A stretch of 6,904 bases of DNA from a bacterium (GTDB lineage Bacteria > Chloroflexota > Dormibacteria > UBA8260 > Bog-877). Of the stretch, positions 1 to 5,263 are shown in pieces. The notes under the pieces are model-generated. The model ran no database searches, had not been told where the DNA came from, and saw only the letters and a program-made list of their open reading frames with translations. A program made the translations under genes and the position numbers. Each line of letters begins with the position of its first letter. The stretch's first letter is position 1. The stretch is from contig JAKAWF010000179.1 in assembly GCA_021817025.1 (NCBI GenBank), positions 1 through 6,904 of the forward strand, given 5' to 3'.

Positions 1-114
1 CCGTTCCCGGCCCGGGCGCACCACCGGCACCCGGCCCTCGTCTGCCCAACGGCGCAACGTCACCGGGTGCACTCCCAGCACCTCCGCCGCCGCCTTGAGT
101 CGCAGTAATGCCAT
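1..114 (-). CDS. Helix-turn-helix (MerR/excisionase-like) protein, N-terminus only; possibly IS607-type serine recombinase
   Basis: The minus strand encodes 38 residues from an ATG at 114 and then leaves the window, so the protein is partial. The visible part (MALLRLKAAAEVLGVHPVTLRRW, then ADEGRVPVVRPGRER) has the shape of a MerR/excisionase helix-turn-helix: an AAEVLGV helix, a recognition helix VTLRRWADEG, then a basic wing. This module occurs at the N-terminus of IS607-family serine recombinases, ahead of the resolvase domain, and also in stand-alone excisionases and regulators. The catalytic domain, which would decide, lies off the left edge. ATG 114 is the only usual start, because the frame has a TGA seven codons upstream; no good ribosome-binding site precedes it. 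The truncated hydrolase immediately upstream favours a mobile-element origin. The helix-turn-helix call is fairly safe; the transposase call is inference. Confidence 0.55.
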   Translation of the reverse strand, partial: MALLRLKAAAEVLGVHPVTLRRWADEGRVPVVRPGRER

Positions 115-170
115 GCCACCAAGTCTCGCCCATCACTCATGTTCGCTTAGCAAGACACACCACTGCTACA
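1..170 (-). mobile_element. Putative end of an IS607-like element interrupting a hydrolase gene
   Basis: Similarity of the adjacent hydrolase to its family stops at about 170/171. From there to the recombinase-like start at 114 there is a short, less GC-rich stretch (about 131-170) with an imperfectly placed inverted repeat (TAGCA at 148-152, TGCTA at 164-168). A serine-recombinase-like gene starting close to the element end, with no obvious terminal inverted repeats, is what IS607-family elements look like. The junction is inferred from where the hydrolase stops making sense, not from a recognised end sequence. The far end is outside the window. Confidence 0.35.
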
Positions 171-521
171 GACCCTCAGGCCACCGTGAGGGGCTCCCGG
201 CCAGACCGCCTCCAGCGGCTGGTCCAGGGAGAGTCGGCCCGCCCCGACCTGCTGGATGATCCCTACAGCCGTCAGCGTCTTGGTGATGGACCCCAGGCGG
301 TACTGAACTTCGGGGCCGGCCGGCAGGCCGCGCTCCATGTCGGCCATGCCGACCGACACCTCGGCCAAAGGGCGCCCCTCATGGGCCACCACCCCCACCA
401 GGCTGACCAGCCGCCGGCGTCGCTGAGCGTCCAGGACGAGGCGCCGCACCGTGGCGCTGATCTCCTCCACGCGCTTAGGGTATCCGGCCCCCCGCGGGTG
501 GCGCCGGATGGCTGCCATCAT
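147..521 (-). pseudogene. Serine beta-lactamase-like hydrolase, truncated after N-terminal third
   Basis: The reading frame from ATG 521 gives 124 residues. Residues 15-117 look like the start of a class C beta-lactamase / penicillin-binding-protein-like hydrolase: RVEEISATVRRLV, then a strand GVVAHEGRPLAEVSVGMAD, then YRLGSITKTLTAVGIIQQV carrying the SxxK nucleophile motif (Ser78, Lys81), then GRLSLDQPLEAVWPGAPHGGLRV. In intact members this leads straight into a RHLLTHTSG-like segment. Here the frame changes after Val117 to CSSGVSC and a stop. The Tyr-x-Asn and Lys-Thr-Gly motifs are absent, and family members are usually 300-450 residues, so the product cannot be a working enzyme. No signal peptide is seen. 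The break coincides with the putative mobile element. No strong ribosome-binding site precedes ATG 521 or the adjacent ATG 518. Confidence 0.75.
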
Positions 522-621
522 TGACCGGGTGCCCGAGCACCAGAGTGAGGAGGACGCGCTCCAGGATCTAATCGACCGGTCCTGGAGAAGGGCTGGCCCG
601 TCCCTTCGCGCCGCCTGGCCC

Positions 622-627
622 GAGGAG
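622..627 (+). promoter_or_regulatory. Ribosome-binding site that decides the PPOX-protein start
   Basis: GAGGAG lies 6 bases before ATG 634. The alternative upstream in-frame ATG at 508 has no comparable site and would overlap the divergent hydrolase start at 521, so 634 is preferred. Confidence 0.55.
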
Positions 628-633
628 CACCGG

Positions 634-1044
634 ATGACGGCGCAGCAGCTCCTTGCCTTCTGCCAGGGGCAGCGACACTGCGTCCTGGGCGTCGCCGGCG
701 CAGGCAGGGCGCCGCTCCTCGTCCCGGTCTCATTCAATATCGCCCCCGGCGGCGCGATCTGGCTTCCCACTGGTGCGGGCGCGGTACGCCTTGAGTTGAT
801 CAGAAGGAACCCGCGTGCCACGGTCATCGTGGGGCAGGCGCTATCCGACCATCACCGGGTGGTGCTGGCCAGCGGGCCCGTCGAATTGGTGGAGAGCCTG
901 GCACTTCCGCCCGGGGTAGTCGAGGCCGCTGAGAACAAGTTGGGAGCTCTGGAGTGGGCGGAGTGGTGGATCCGCCTCACACCCGCCCGGCTTCTGGGTT
1001 ACGACGCCGGCAGCGCCGGCAGCCTGAGGACTTCCCCCGGATAG
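634..1044 (+). CDS. PPOX-fold (pyridoxamine 5'-phosphate oxidase-like) flavin/F420-binding protein
   Basis: The protein is 136 residues from ATG 634, a normal length for the small split-barrel PPOX family that binds FMN, F420 or sometimes heme. The order of elements fits: an N-terminal helix MTAQQLLAF; a first strand CVLGVAGAGRAPLLVPVSFNI (residues 16-36); a strand AIWLPTGAGAVRLELIRRNPRATVIV (41-66), which carries the usual basic residue and NPR turn before the next strand; then VVLASGPVELVES (77-89), the typical fourth strand; and a C-terminal WWIRLTPARLLGY (111-123). The cofactor and substrate cannot be told from sequence. A longer version from ATG 508 (178 residues) stays open and has coding-like base usage, so the start is not certain. 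The gene is divergent from the broken hydrolase and convergent with the LysM gene, overlapping it by 46 bases (999-1044). It is the only convincing plus-strand gene here. Confidence 0.72.
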   Translation: MTAQQLLAFCQGQRHCVLGVAGAGRAPLLVPVSFNIAPGGAIWLPTGAGAVRLELIRRNPRATVIVGQALSDHHRVVLASGPVELVESLALPPGVVEAAENKLGALEWAEWWIRLTPARLLGYDAGSAGSLRTSPG

Positions 1045-1319
1045 ATGACCGCCGAGCTGAGGTGATTGGCCGCCTGGACCAGGGGGATCACCTGTCGGGG
1101 ATCGGACTGTGGATAGTGGCTGGAGACGATCACCCAGAGGCTCTGCCCCGGACGCACCGCGACCACCGAGTAGGTGGGCCGCGTGGTGCTGAGGGCGATC
1201 TGGGTCATGGCCACGGCGACGGCGCCGGCCACGACCAAGGCGCGCACCACCCGCCGACGCTGGGTTTGCCAGCTCCGCTCCTCCACCCGGGTTGACCGCC
1301 GCGTCTGCCTTCCGAACAT
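999..1319 (-). CDS. SOS-regulated LysM membrane protein, YneA/DivS/Rv2719c-like division suppressor
   Basis: From ATG 1319 the product has 106 residues: a short basic cytoplasmic end (1-23), one membrane segment VVRALVVAGAVAVAMTQIAL (24-43), and one LysM peptidoglycan-binding domain (about 49-101) with VVAVRPGQSLWVIVSSHYP, an Asp-Pro-Arg turn and the closing VIYPGEVLRLP. This size and layout match B. subtilis YneA (about 105 residues) and the LysM proteins next to lexA in actinobacteria (Rv2719c/ChiZ; DivS in corynebacteria), which halt division after DNA damage. The division role is inferred from architecture plus the two LexA-like boxes in its promoter. The frame is open back to an ATG at 1361, but that start would lie upstream of the promoter's -10 and predicted transcription start. 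ATG 1319 sits at or within two bases of the predicted transcript start, suggesting a leaderless message; GTG 1286 is an alternative. No SD sequence is seen for any start. Confidence 0.75.
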   Translation of the reverse strand: MFGRQTRRSTRVEERSWQTQRRRVVRALVVAGAVAVAMTQIALSTTRPTYSVVAVRPGQSLWVIVSSHYPQSDPRQVIPLVQAANHLSSAVIYPGEVLRLPALPAS

Positions 1320-1326
1320 CTGTGCG
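1313..1326. promoter_or_regulatory. LexA (SOS) box-like operator 1
   Basis: CGAACATCTGTGCG fits the Gram-positive/actinobacterial LexA pattern CGAAC-N4-GTTYG except for one base in the right half (GTGCG). It begins just downstream of the -10 and covers the expected transcription start of the LysM gene. Confidence 0.65.
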
Positions 1327-1327
1327 G

Positions 1328-1356
1328 AGTATACGGAACAGATGTGCGGAATGCAA
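1328..1356 (-). promoter_or_regulatory. Sigma70-type promoter of the LysM/SOS gene
   Basis: On the minus strand, TTGCAT (1356-1351) and TATACT (1333-1328) are separated by exactly 17 bases, matching the vegetative consensus at 4/6 and 5/6. Transcription should begin near 1321-1319, right at the ATG at 1319. One LexA-like box fills the spacer and another covers the start point, as expected of a tightly repressed SOS gene. Confidence 0.7.
1335..1348. promoter_or_regulatory. LexA (SOS) box-like operator 2
   Basis: GGAACAGATGTGCG differs from CGAAC-N4-GTTYG at one base in each half. It lies entirely inside the 17-base spacer of the promoter and is 22 bp, two helical turns, from operator 1, so both would sit on the same DNA face. 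CATCTGT (1317-1323) and ACAGATG (1338-1344) also form an inverted repeat across the pair. Confidence 0.6.
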
Positions 1357-1447
1357 GCCATGCACCGCAGGGGAATGCGTGGGCGCCCTGAACGGATGCC
1401 TTGGCATGAGCCCGCCTGGGGGACCGCCGGTAGCCCGCCGCTCGGCG

Positions 1448-2860
1448 TCAGAGGATCATGGCGCCGCGATCCTTGAGCCCCACCGCGAGCCGGTCAGGTC
1501 TAGGGGTGAGATCGCGGACCGGCTTGGTGTCGGGCTTCTCCCGCGGCCGCCGCGGAGGCGCTGGGTGGCTCGGCTGGGCGGAGGGCCTACTGAGGGCCAG
1601 GGGTCTGAGCTCCGCCATGGGGGAGACGCTGGCAGGGTCCTCGAGGACCGTCTTCAGGCCAAGTTCGGCAGCTCCGAGAAGAACCGAGCTGTGCCCAAAG
1701 GCCGGGCGGACCAAAGCCACCCCATCCGGGTGGAAGTAGCGCGAGGTTTGGACGACGCGAGTGGCCAGGGTTTCCTGGCAGATGTCCAGGATCTGTTCGA
1801 ACACACCGCCCAATATGACCATCTCCGGATCGAGGGCTGAGAGCATGTTGACGAGCCCCACACTCAGCCACCGGGCGGTTTCCTCCACCGCCTCCCGGCA
1901 GACCCTGTCCCCCTCGCGGGCCCGGCGCAGCACCAGGTCGACCTTGCTGTGCCCTCCGGGTGGGAGACCGACGCGGCGCACCAGGGCGTCCTCGCCCACC
2001 TCTGTCTCCCAGCAGCCTCGTGCGCCGCAGTGGCAAGCGAGGCCCCGAGGGTTGAGCTGCATGTGACCGACCTCGCCGGCGTACCCTCCCGCTCCCTCGA
2101 GCATCCGGCCCCCGGTGATGATCCCCGCGCCCACACCTACCTCGGCGTGCAGGTAGATGAGGTCGCTCGCCTGGATTCCCACCCCCCGGGAGTGCTCCGC
2201 CACCGCGCCCAGATTGGCGTCGTTGCCCACCCGCACCGCCGCGCCCACCCCCAGCTCCCCCTGCAGCAGGCTGGCCAGCGGAACCTGGCGCCAGCGCAGG
2301 TTGGGCGCGAAGTTCACCATCTCGCCGTCAGGACTCACGGTGCCTGGGACGGCTACCCCCACCCCCACCAGCGCACCGGTGTTCTCGCCCAGCACCCTGC
2401 TCGCCAGGCGAGAGATGGCGCGAACAACGTGCTCCACCGAGCGGTCCCCCGGGCGAGAGAAGGCGGACCGACGCCGGGCCAGAATGGTGCCGCCCAAACC
2501 CACCAGGGCCAACTCCACAGCGTCGACTCCGACATGGACGGCGAGGGCCCGGTGGAGATCACCGCGGACCGCCACCACCTTGGATGGGCGGCCCCGGGGC
2601 GCCTGCTCAGTCTCGGGCATCTCGGTGACAAGGCCACGCGCCGCGAGGTCATCCACCAGGTAGCCGATGGTGGCCCGGTTGAGTCCCAATAGCCGGGTCA
2701 GGCGAGCTCGCGAAGTCGGGCCATGCCGGTGCACGTGGCCGAGCAGGGTTCCCAGATTGTGCCGGCGGACCGTTTCCTGCGTGGCGCCCCTCTCGGTCCT
2801 GGCCACTGGCTTCAGCTGCTCCTCTGGACCGCGTTGGCAGGGCGTGGCGCTAGGGGACAC
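1448..2860 (-). CDS. ROK-family transcriptional regulator (XylR/NagC-like) of the sugar-import operon
   Basis: This 470-residue protein starts at GTG 2860. Residues 30-85 form a winged helix-turn-helix (VRRHNLGTLLGHVHRHGPTSRARLTRLLGLNRATIGYLVDDL) typical of ROK repressors. Residues 105-405 are the ROK sugar-kinase-like fold, with GVGVAVPGTV (166-174), VGNDANLGA (211-219), a glycine-rich VGVGAGIITGGRMLEGAGGYAGEVGHM (241-267) and the zinc motif His266/Cys276/Cys278/Cys283 in CHCGARGCWE, all present. The N-terminal ATP motif (DxGxT) is degraded, as in regulators that bind sugar without phosphorylating it. A Pro/Arg-rich tail follows (about 413-470) and makes the protein longer than the usual 380-410 residues. 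It is the last gene of the operon, 129 bases after the permease. It probably binds the xylF-like promoter and releases it on sugar binding; the effector is not known. A GTG at codon 19 is another possible start. Confidence 0.88.
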   Translation of the reverse strand: MSPSATPCQRGPEEQLKPVARTERGATQETVRRHNLGTLLGHVHRHGPTSRARLTRLLGLNRATIGYLVDDLAARGLVTEMPETEQAPRGRPSKVVAVRGDLHRALAVHVGVDAVELALVGLGGTILARRRSAFSRPGDRSVEHVVRAISRLASRVLGENTGALVGVGVAVPGTVSPDGEMVNFAPNLRWRQVPLASLLQGELGVGAAVRVGNDANLGAVAEHSRGVGIQASDLIYLHAEVGVGAGIITGGRMLEGAGGYAGEVGHMQLNPRGLACHCGARGCWETEVGEDALVRRVGLPPGGHSKVDLVLRRAREGDRVCREAVEETARWLSVGLVNMLSALDPEMVILGGVFEQILDICQETLATRVVQTSRYFHPDGVALVRPAFGHSSVLLGAAELGLKTVLEDPASVSPMAELRPLALSRPSAQPSHPAPPRRPREKPDTKPVRDLTPRPDRLAVGLKDRGAMIL

Positions 2861-2989
2861 CCTGCCTCGGCCTGGCTTGCCTGCCGCCCATGCCCGAGGC
2901 CGCTGAGGGCCTCCGGCGTCCGCCGCTGTGCCTTGCTCACTCCGCGGCCCGCCTGGCCATCGCTGCAGCTTCCCTGGTGAACTTCGAAC
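2861..2989. other. Intergenic gap between permease and regulator genes
   Basis: I see no convincing promoter hexamers, terminator or repeat here. The regulator is probably transcribed with the transporter genes, though the gap is long enough to hide an internal promoter. Confidence 0.4.
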
Positions 2990-4324
2990 TCAGATTCGGG
3001 TCGCGCTCCCGGAGAGAGTCCCGCGCCGCGAGAGGGTGTCAACAAGCACTGCACCCACCAGCACCAGGCCGGTGGCGATCAGCTGCCACTGAACCTGCAC
3101 TCCCTGGAGATAGAGTCCGTTGTAGATCGCGCCGATGACCAACCCACCCAGAACCGCCTGGGCGATCTTTCCCCGGCCGCCGAACAGGCTGGTGCCGCCG
3201 ATGACCGCCGCCGCCACCCCGTAGAGCACGTACTGGCCGCCGTTCACGTTGGTGGAGGTGCCCCCCTGCCAGGAGAGGTAGAGGATGCCGGAGAAGCCGG
3301 CGGTGACCCCAGCCAGGGCGAACGCCCAGGTGCGCACGGTGGCGAGGCTGATGCCGGCCCGTCTCGCGGCGTCCGGATTGCCTCCGATGGCGTACACGTA
3401 GCGTCCGAACTTGGTCCTCTGCAGCAGGACGACCCAGAGCAGGAGCACGACCAGCACGATCGGCACCACCCAGGGCACCCCGGCGAGGACGACGAGGGAG
3501 GAACCTCGGTTGACATTGCAGACCGCCACCACGGCGATGCCCGCGGCCACGAAGAAGGCGATCTTGAGGATGGTGAGGCCGGGTGGAGGCGCCACCAGCC
3601 CCTTCCTCCGCCTCCCGAAATCCCGGGAGATCGTGATCCCGGCGAAGAGCAGGGACAGCACAGCCAGCCCGATCCAGCCGGCCACCGGCGGGATGTTCCC
3701 GTTGACGATCTGGTAGAGGACGTGCTGGTTGACCAGGATGCGGCTGGAGATAGAGACGACGCCCGCGTTGCCCAGGATGACCAGCATGACGCCCCACATG
3801 ATCAGGAGCCCCGCCAGGGTGACGACGAAGGATGGTAGGTGGAGCTTGGCTACGAGAAGTCCCCAAATGGCCCCGGTCACCCCGGAGCACACCAGAGCCG
3901 TGATGATGGCCAGCCACCAGGGCCAGTCGGGCCCGGGTTTCTGGACCAGGAGGCCGGCGATTGCGGCGGCCACGGCCAAGACGTAGCCCGCGGAGAGGTC
4001 GATCTCACCCAGCAGGAGGACGAAGATCTCGGCCATTCCCAGGGTCATGAAGACCATGCTCTCGATGAAGAGATTGACCAGGTTCTGGGGCGACAGGAAG
4101 AGCCCCTGGGTCCATATCTCGAAGGCCACCGCGATGATCACCAGCGCGAGGACCACGGGGAGTGCGCCGCTCTCCCCTCCCGCCACCCGGCGCCCCCAGG
4201 CCCGGACGTATTGTCCGAGCGACTCGGCCAAGATCTCAGGTGGAGCCGCGATCTCGGCGGCGGCCGTTGGCTCCACCTCGTCGTCCAAGGCGGTCTGCCC
4301 CACCTCGTCTTCGACCTTCGCCAT
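2990..4324 (-). CDS. xylH: Xylose-type sugar ABC transporter permease (XylH-like)
   Basis: The product is 444 residues from ATG 4324. It is a highly hydrophobic inner-membrane protein of the branched-chain-amino-acid/ribose-type permease family that forms the sugar channel and docks the ATPase. Family landmarks are intact: FVLLLGEIDLSAGYVLAVAA (about 101-120), an amphipathic cytoplasmic IGGNPDAARRAGI (313-325) that contacts the ATPase, and VIGGTSLFGGRGKIAQAVLGGLVIGAIYNGL (374-404). About ten or more membrane segments can be counted between residues 56 and 430. The N-terminal 45 residues are acidic and cytoplasmic. A GTG directly precedes the ATG; the ATG is preferred because AGGGAGG ends 4 bases before it but only one base before the GTG. 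The gene follows the ATPase by 36 bases. The family is sure; the xylose label rests on the operon's XylF-like protein and could equally mean another monosaccharide. Confidence 0.88.
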   Translation of the reverse strand: MAKVEDEVGQTALDDEVEPTAAAEIAAPPEILAESLGQYVRAWGRRVAGGESGALPVVLALVIIAVAFEIWTQGLFLSPQNLVNLFIESMVFMTLGMAEIFVLLLGEIDLSAGYVLAVAAAIAGLLVQKPGPDWPWWLAIITALVCSGVTGAIWGLLVAKLHLPSFVVTLAGLLIMWGVMLVILGNAGVVSISSRILVNQHVLYQIVNGNIPPVAGWIGLAVLSLLFAGITISRDFGRRRKGLVAPPPGLTILKIAFFVAAGIAVVAVCNVNRGSSLVVLAGVPWVVPIVLVVLLLWVVLLQRTKFGRYVYAIGGNPDAARRAGISLATVRTWAFALAGVTAGFSGILYLSWQGGTSTNVNGGQYVLYGVAAAVIGGTSLFGGRGKIAQAVLGGLVIGAIYNGLYLQGVQVQWQLIATGLVLVGAVLVDTLSRRGTLSGSATRI

Positions 4325-4360
4325 CACGCCTCCCTTGGGCTCACGAATTGATCTTCCCGG

Positions 4361-5170
4361 TCACCGGTGCGCACTGCCGGTGGTCATGAATTCGACGACG
4401 CTCTGGAGGTCGAACTCGGCCACCGGACCCTCCGCCACCTTGCGACCCAGGTGGAGGACGGCGAGCCGGTCCGCGACCTGAAAGACGTCGTTCAGGTTGT
4501 GACTGATGACCATGACGCCGAGCCCGTGGTCCCTCAGGGTGCGGACCAGTTCGAGCACCATGCGGGTCTGCACGACGCCGAGAGCGGCGGTGGGCTCGTC
4601 GAGGAGGACCAGCTTGGAGTTCCACATGACCGCTTTGGCGACCGCCACCGCCTGGCGTTGCCCACCCGACAGAGAGGCAACCGGCTGGCGAATGGACCGC
4701 ACCGTGGTCACCTTGAGGTTGCGCAGCGTCTCGGCTGCCGCTCGCTCCATGGAATCCTCGTTGAGCAGGCCGCGGTGCACCCGCTCGCGCCCCAGGAACA
4801 TGTTCTGAACGATGTCAAGGTTGTCCGCCAGGGCCAGGTCCTGGTAGACGACCTCTATCCCTAGGGCAGCGGCATCCCGCGGTCCGCGGATGTGGACCGG
4901 TTTGCCGTTCCAGAGGATCTCGCCGTGATCGGGCTGGTGGATGCCGGCGATGCACCGGGTGAGGACCGACTTGCCGGCCCCGTTGTCCCCGCAGAGAGCG
5001 GTGACCTGTGCCGCCGGCAGGTCGAGGTCAACGTGGTGGAGCGCCTGGACCGCCCCGAAGTGCTTGTCCACGCCACGCAGCTGCAGCAGCGGCACGGCGC
5101 CAGGGGAGAGCGAGGCTGCCGCGGCGGCACCGGGCGCCGGGGACTCTGGTCCGGGTACCGGGGACATCAC
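4361..5170 (-). CDS. xylG: Sugar ABC transporter ATP-binding protein, single domain (XylG-like)
   Basis: This 269-residue cytoplasmic ATPase powers the importer. All nucleotide-binding motifs are present and in order: Walker A GDNGAGKS (61-68), Q-loop Gln110 (VVYQD), signature LSGGQ (167-171), Walker B KLVLLDEP with catalytic Glu192, and switch His224 (ISHNL). It has one ATPase domain, whereas E. coli XylG has two fused copies in about 510 residues, so two copies of this protein would pair on the permease, as in FrcA-type sugar importers. The first 25 residues are a Pro/Ala-rich, poorly conserved extension. The start is GTG 5170 followed at once by ATG 5167; AGAGGAG lies 10 bases before the GTG. 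The gene is 93 bases downstream of the binding-protein gene, and a strong stem-loop occupies that gap. Confidence 0.9.
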   Translation of the reverse strand: MMSPVPGPESPAPGAAAAASLSPGAVPLLQLRGVDKHFGAVQALHHVDLDLPAAQVTALCGDNGAGKSVLTRCIAGIHQPDHGEILWNGKPVHIRGPRDAAALGIEVVYQDLALADNLDIVQNMFLGRERVHRGLLNEDSMERAAAETLRNLKVTTVRSIRQPVASLSGGQRQAVAVAKAVMWNSKLVLLDEPTAALGVVQTRMVLELVRTLRDHGLGVMVISHNLNDVFQVADRLAVLHLGRKVAEGPVAEFDLQSVVEFMTTGSAHR

Positions 5171-5180
5171 CTGAGGGCTT

Positions 5181-5187
5181 CTCCTCT
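5181..5187 (-). promoter_or_regulatory. Ribosome-binding site of the xylG-like gene
   Basis: AGAGGAG on the minus strand lies 10 bases from GTG 5170 and 13 from ATG 5167. This favours the GTG slightly. Confidence 0.5.
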
Positions 5188-5213
5188 GGTCGGACGGTGA
5201 TGGGAGGGCCCGA

Positions 5214-5239
5214 GGGGCCGCACCCGGTGGTGCGGCCCC
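5214..5239 (-). repeat. Intercistronic stem-loop between binding-protein and ATPase genes
   Basis: GGGGCCGCACC (5214-5224) and GGTGCGGCCCC (5229-5239) are perfect 11-base complements around a 4-base loop, giving a very stable GC-rich hairpin 25 bases after the xylF-like stop. Neither strand has a T-run after it, so it does not look like a classical intrinsic terminator. Hairpins at this place in importer operons commonly protect the upstream mRNA from 3' decay or partly stop transcription, so that binding protein outnumbers membrane parts; that role is inferred here. Confidence 0.75.
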
Positions 5240-5263
5240 CGTTCCCCACCTCAGAAGGTGACC

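Noticed and set aside
132..145. CGAACAT on the minus strand as another LexA box before the helix-turn-helix gene
   Set aside because: Only the left half fits; the right half (GTGAT) matches poorly and no promoter hexamers go with it.
508..633. Upstream extension of the PPOX gene to ATG 508
   Set aside because: It is kept only as an alternative: it overlaps the divergent hydrolase start, has no ribosome-binding site, and the usual PPOX N-terminal helix begins at 634, after GAGGAG.
1396..1407. 12-base palindrome ATGCCTTGGCAT downstream of the ROK gene
   Set aside because: The stem is too short for a terminator, there is no T-run, and such a palindrome can arise by chance; no function can be assigned.
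1949..2692. Long plus-strand open frame (247 residues) opposite the ROK gene
   Set aside because: It is antisense to a clearly conserved protein, is rich in His, Arg and Pro as expected of mirrored GC-rich coding, and shows no family pattern.
3039..3917. 292-residue minus-strand frame within the permease gene
   Set aside because: It is a shifted frame of the xylH-like gene, with Arg/Gly/His-rich low-complexity composition; the permease frame has intact family motifs.
5214..5239. Stem-loop as an intrinsic terminator
   Set aside because: There is no T-run on either strand after the stem, and the downstream genes clearly belong to the same operon.
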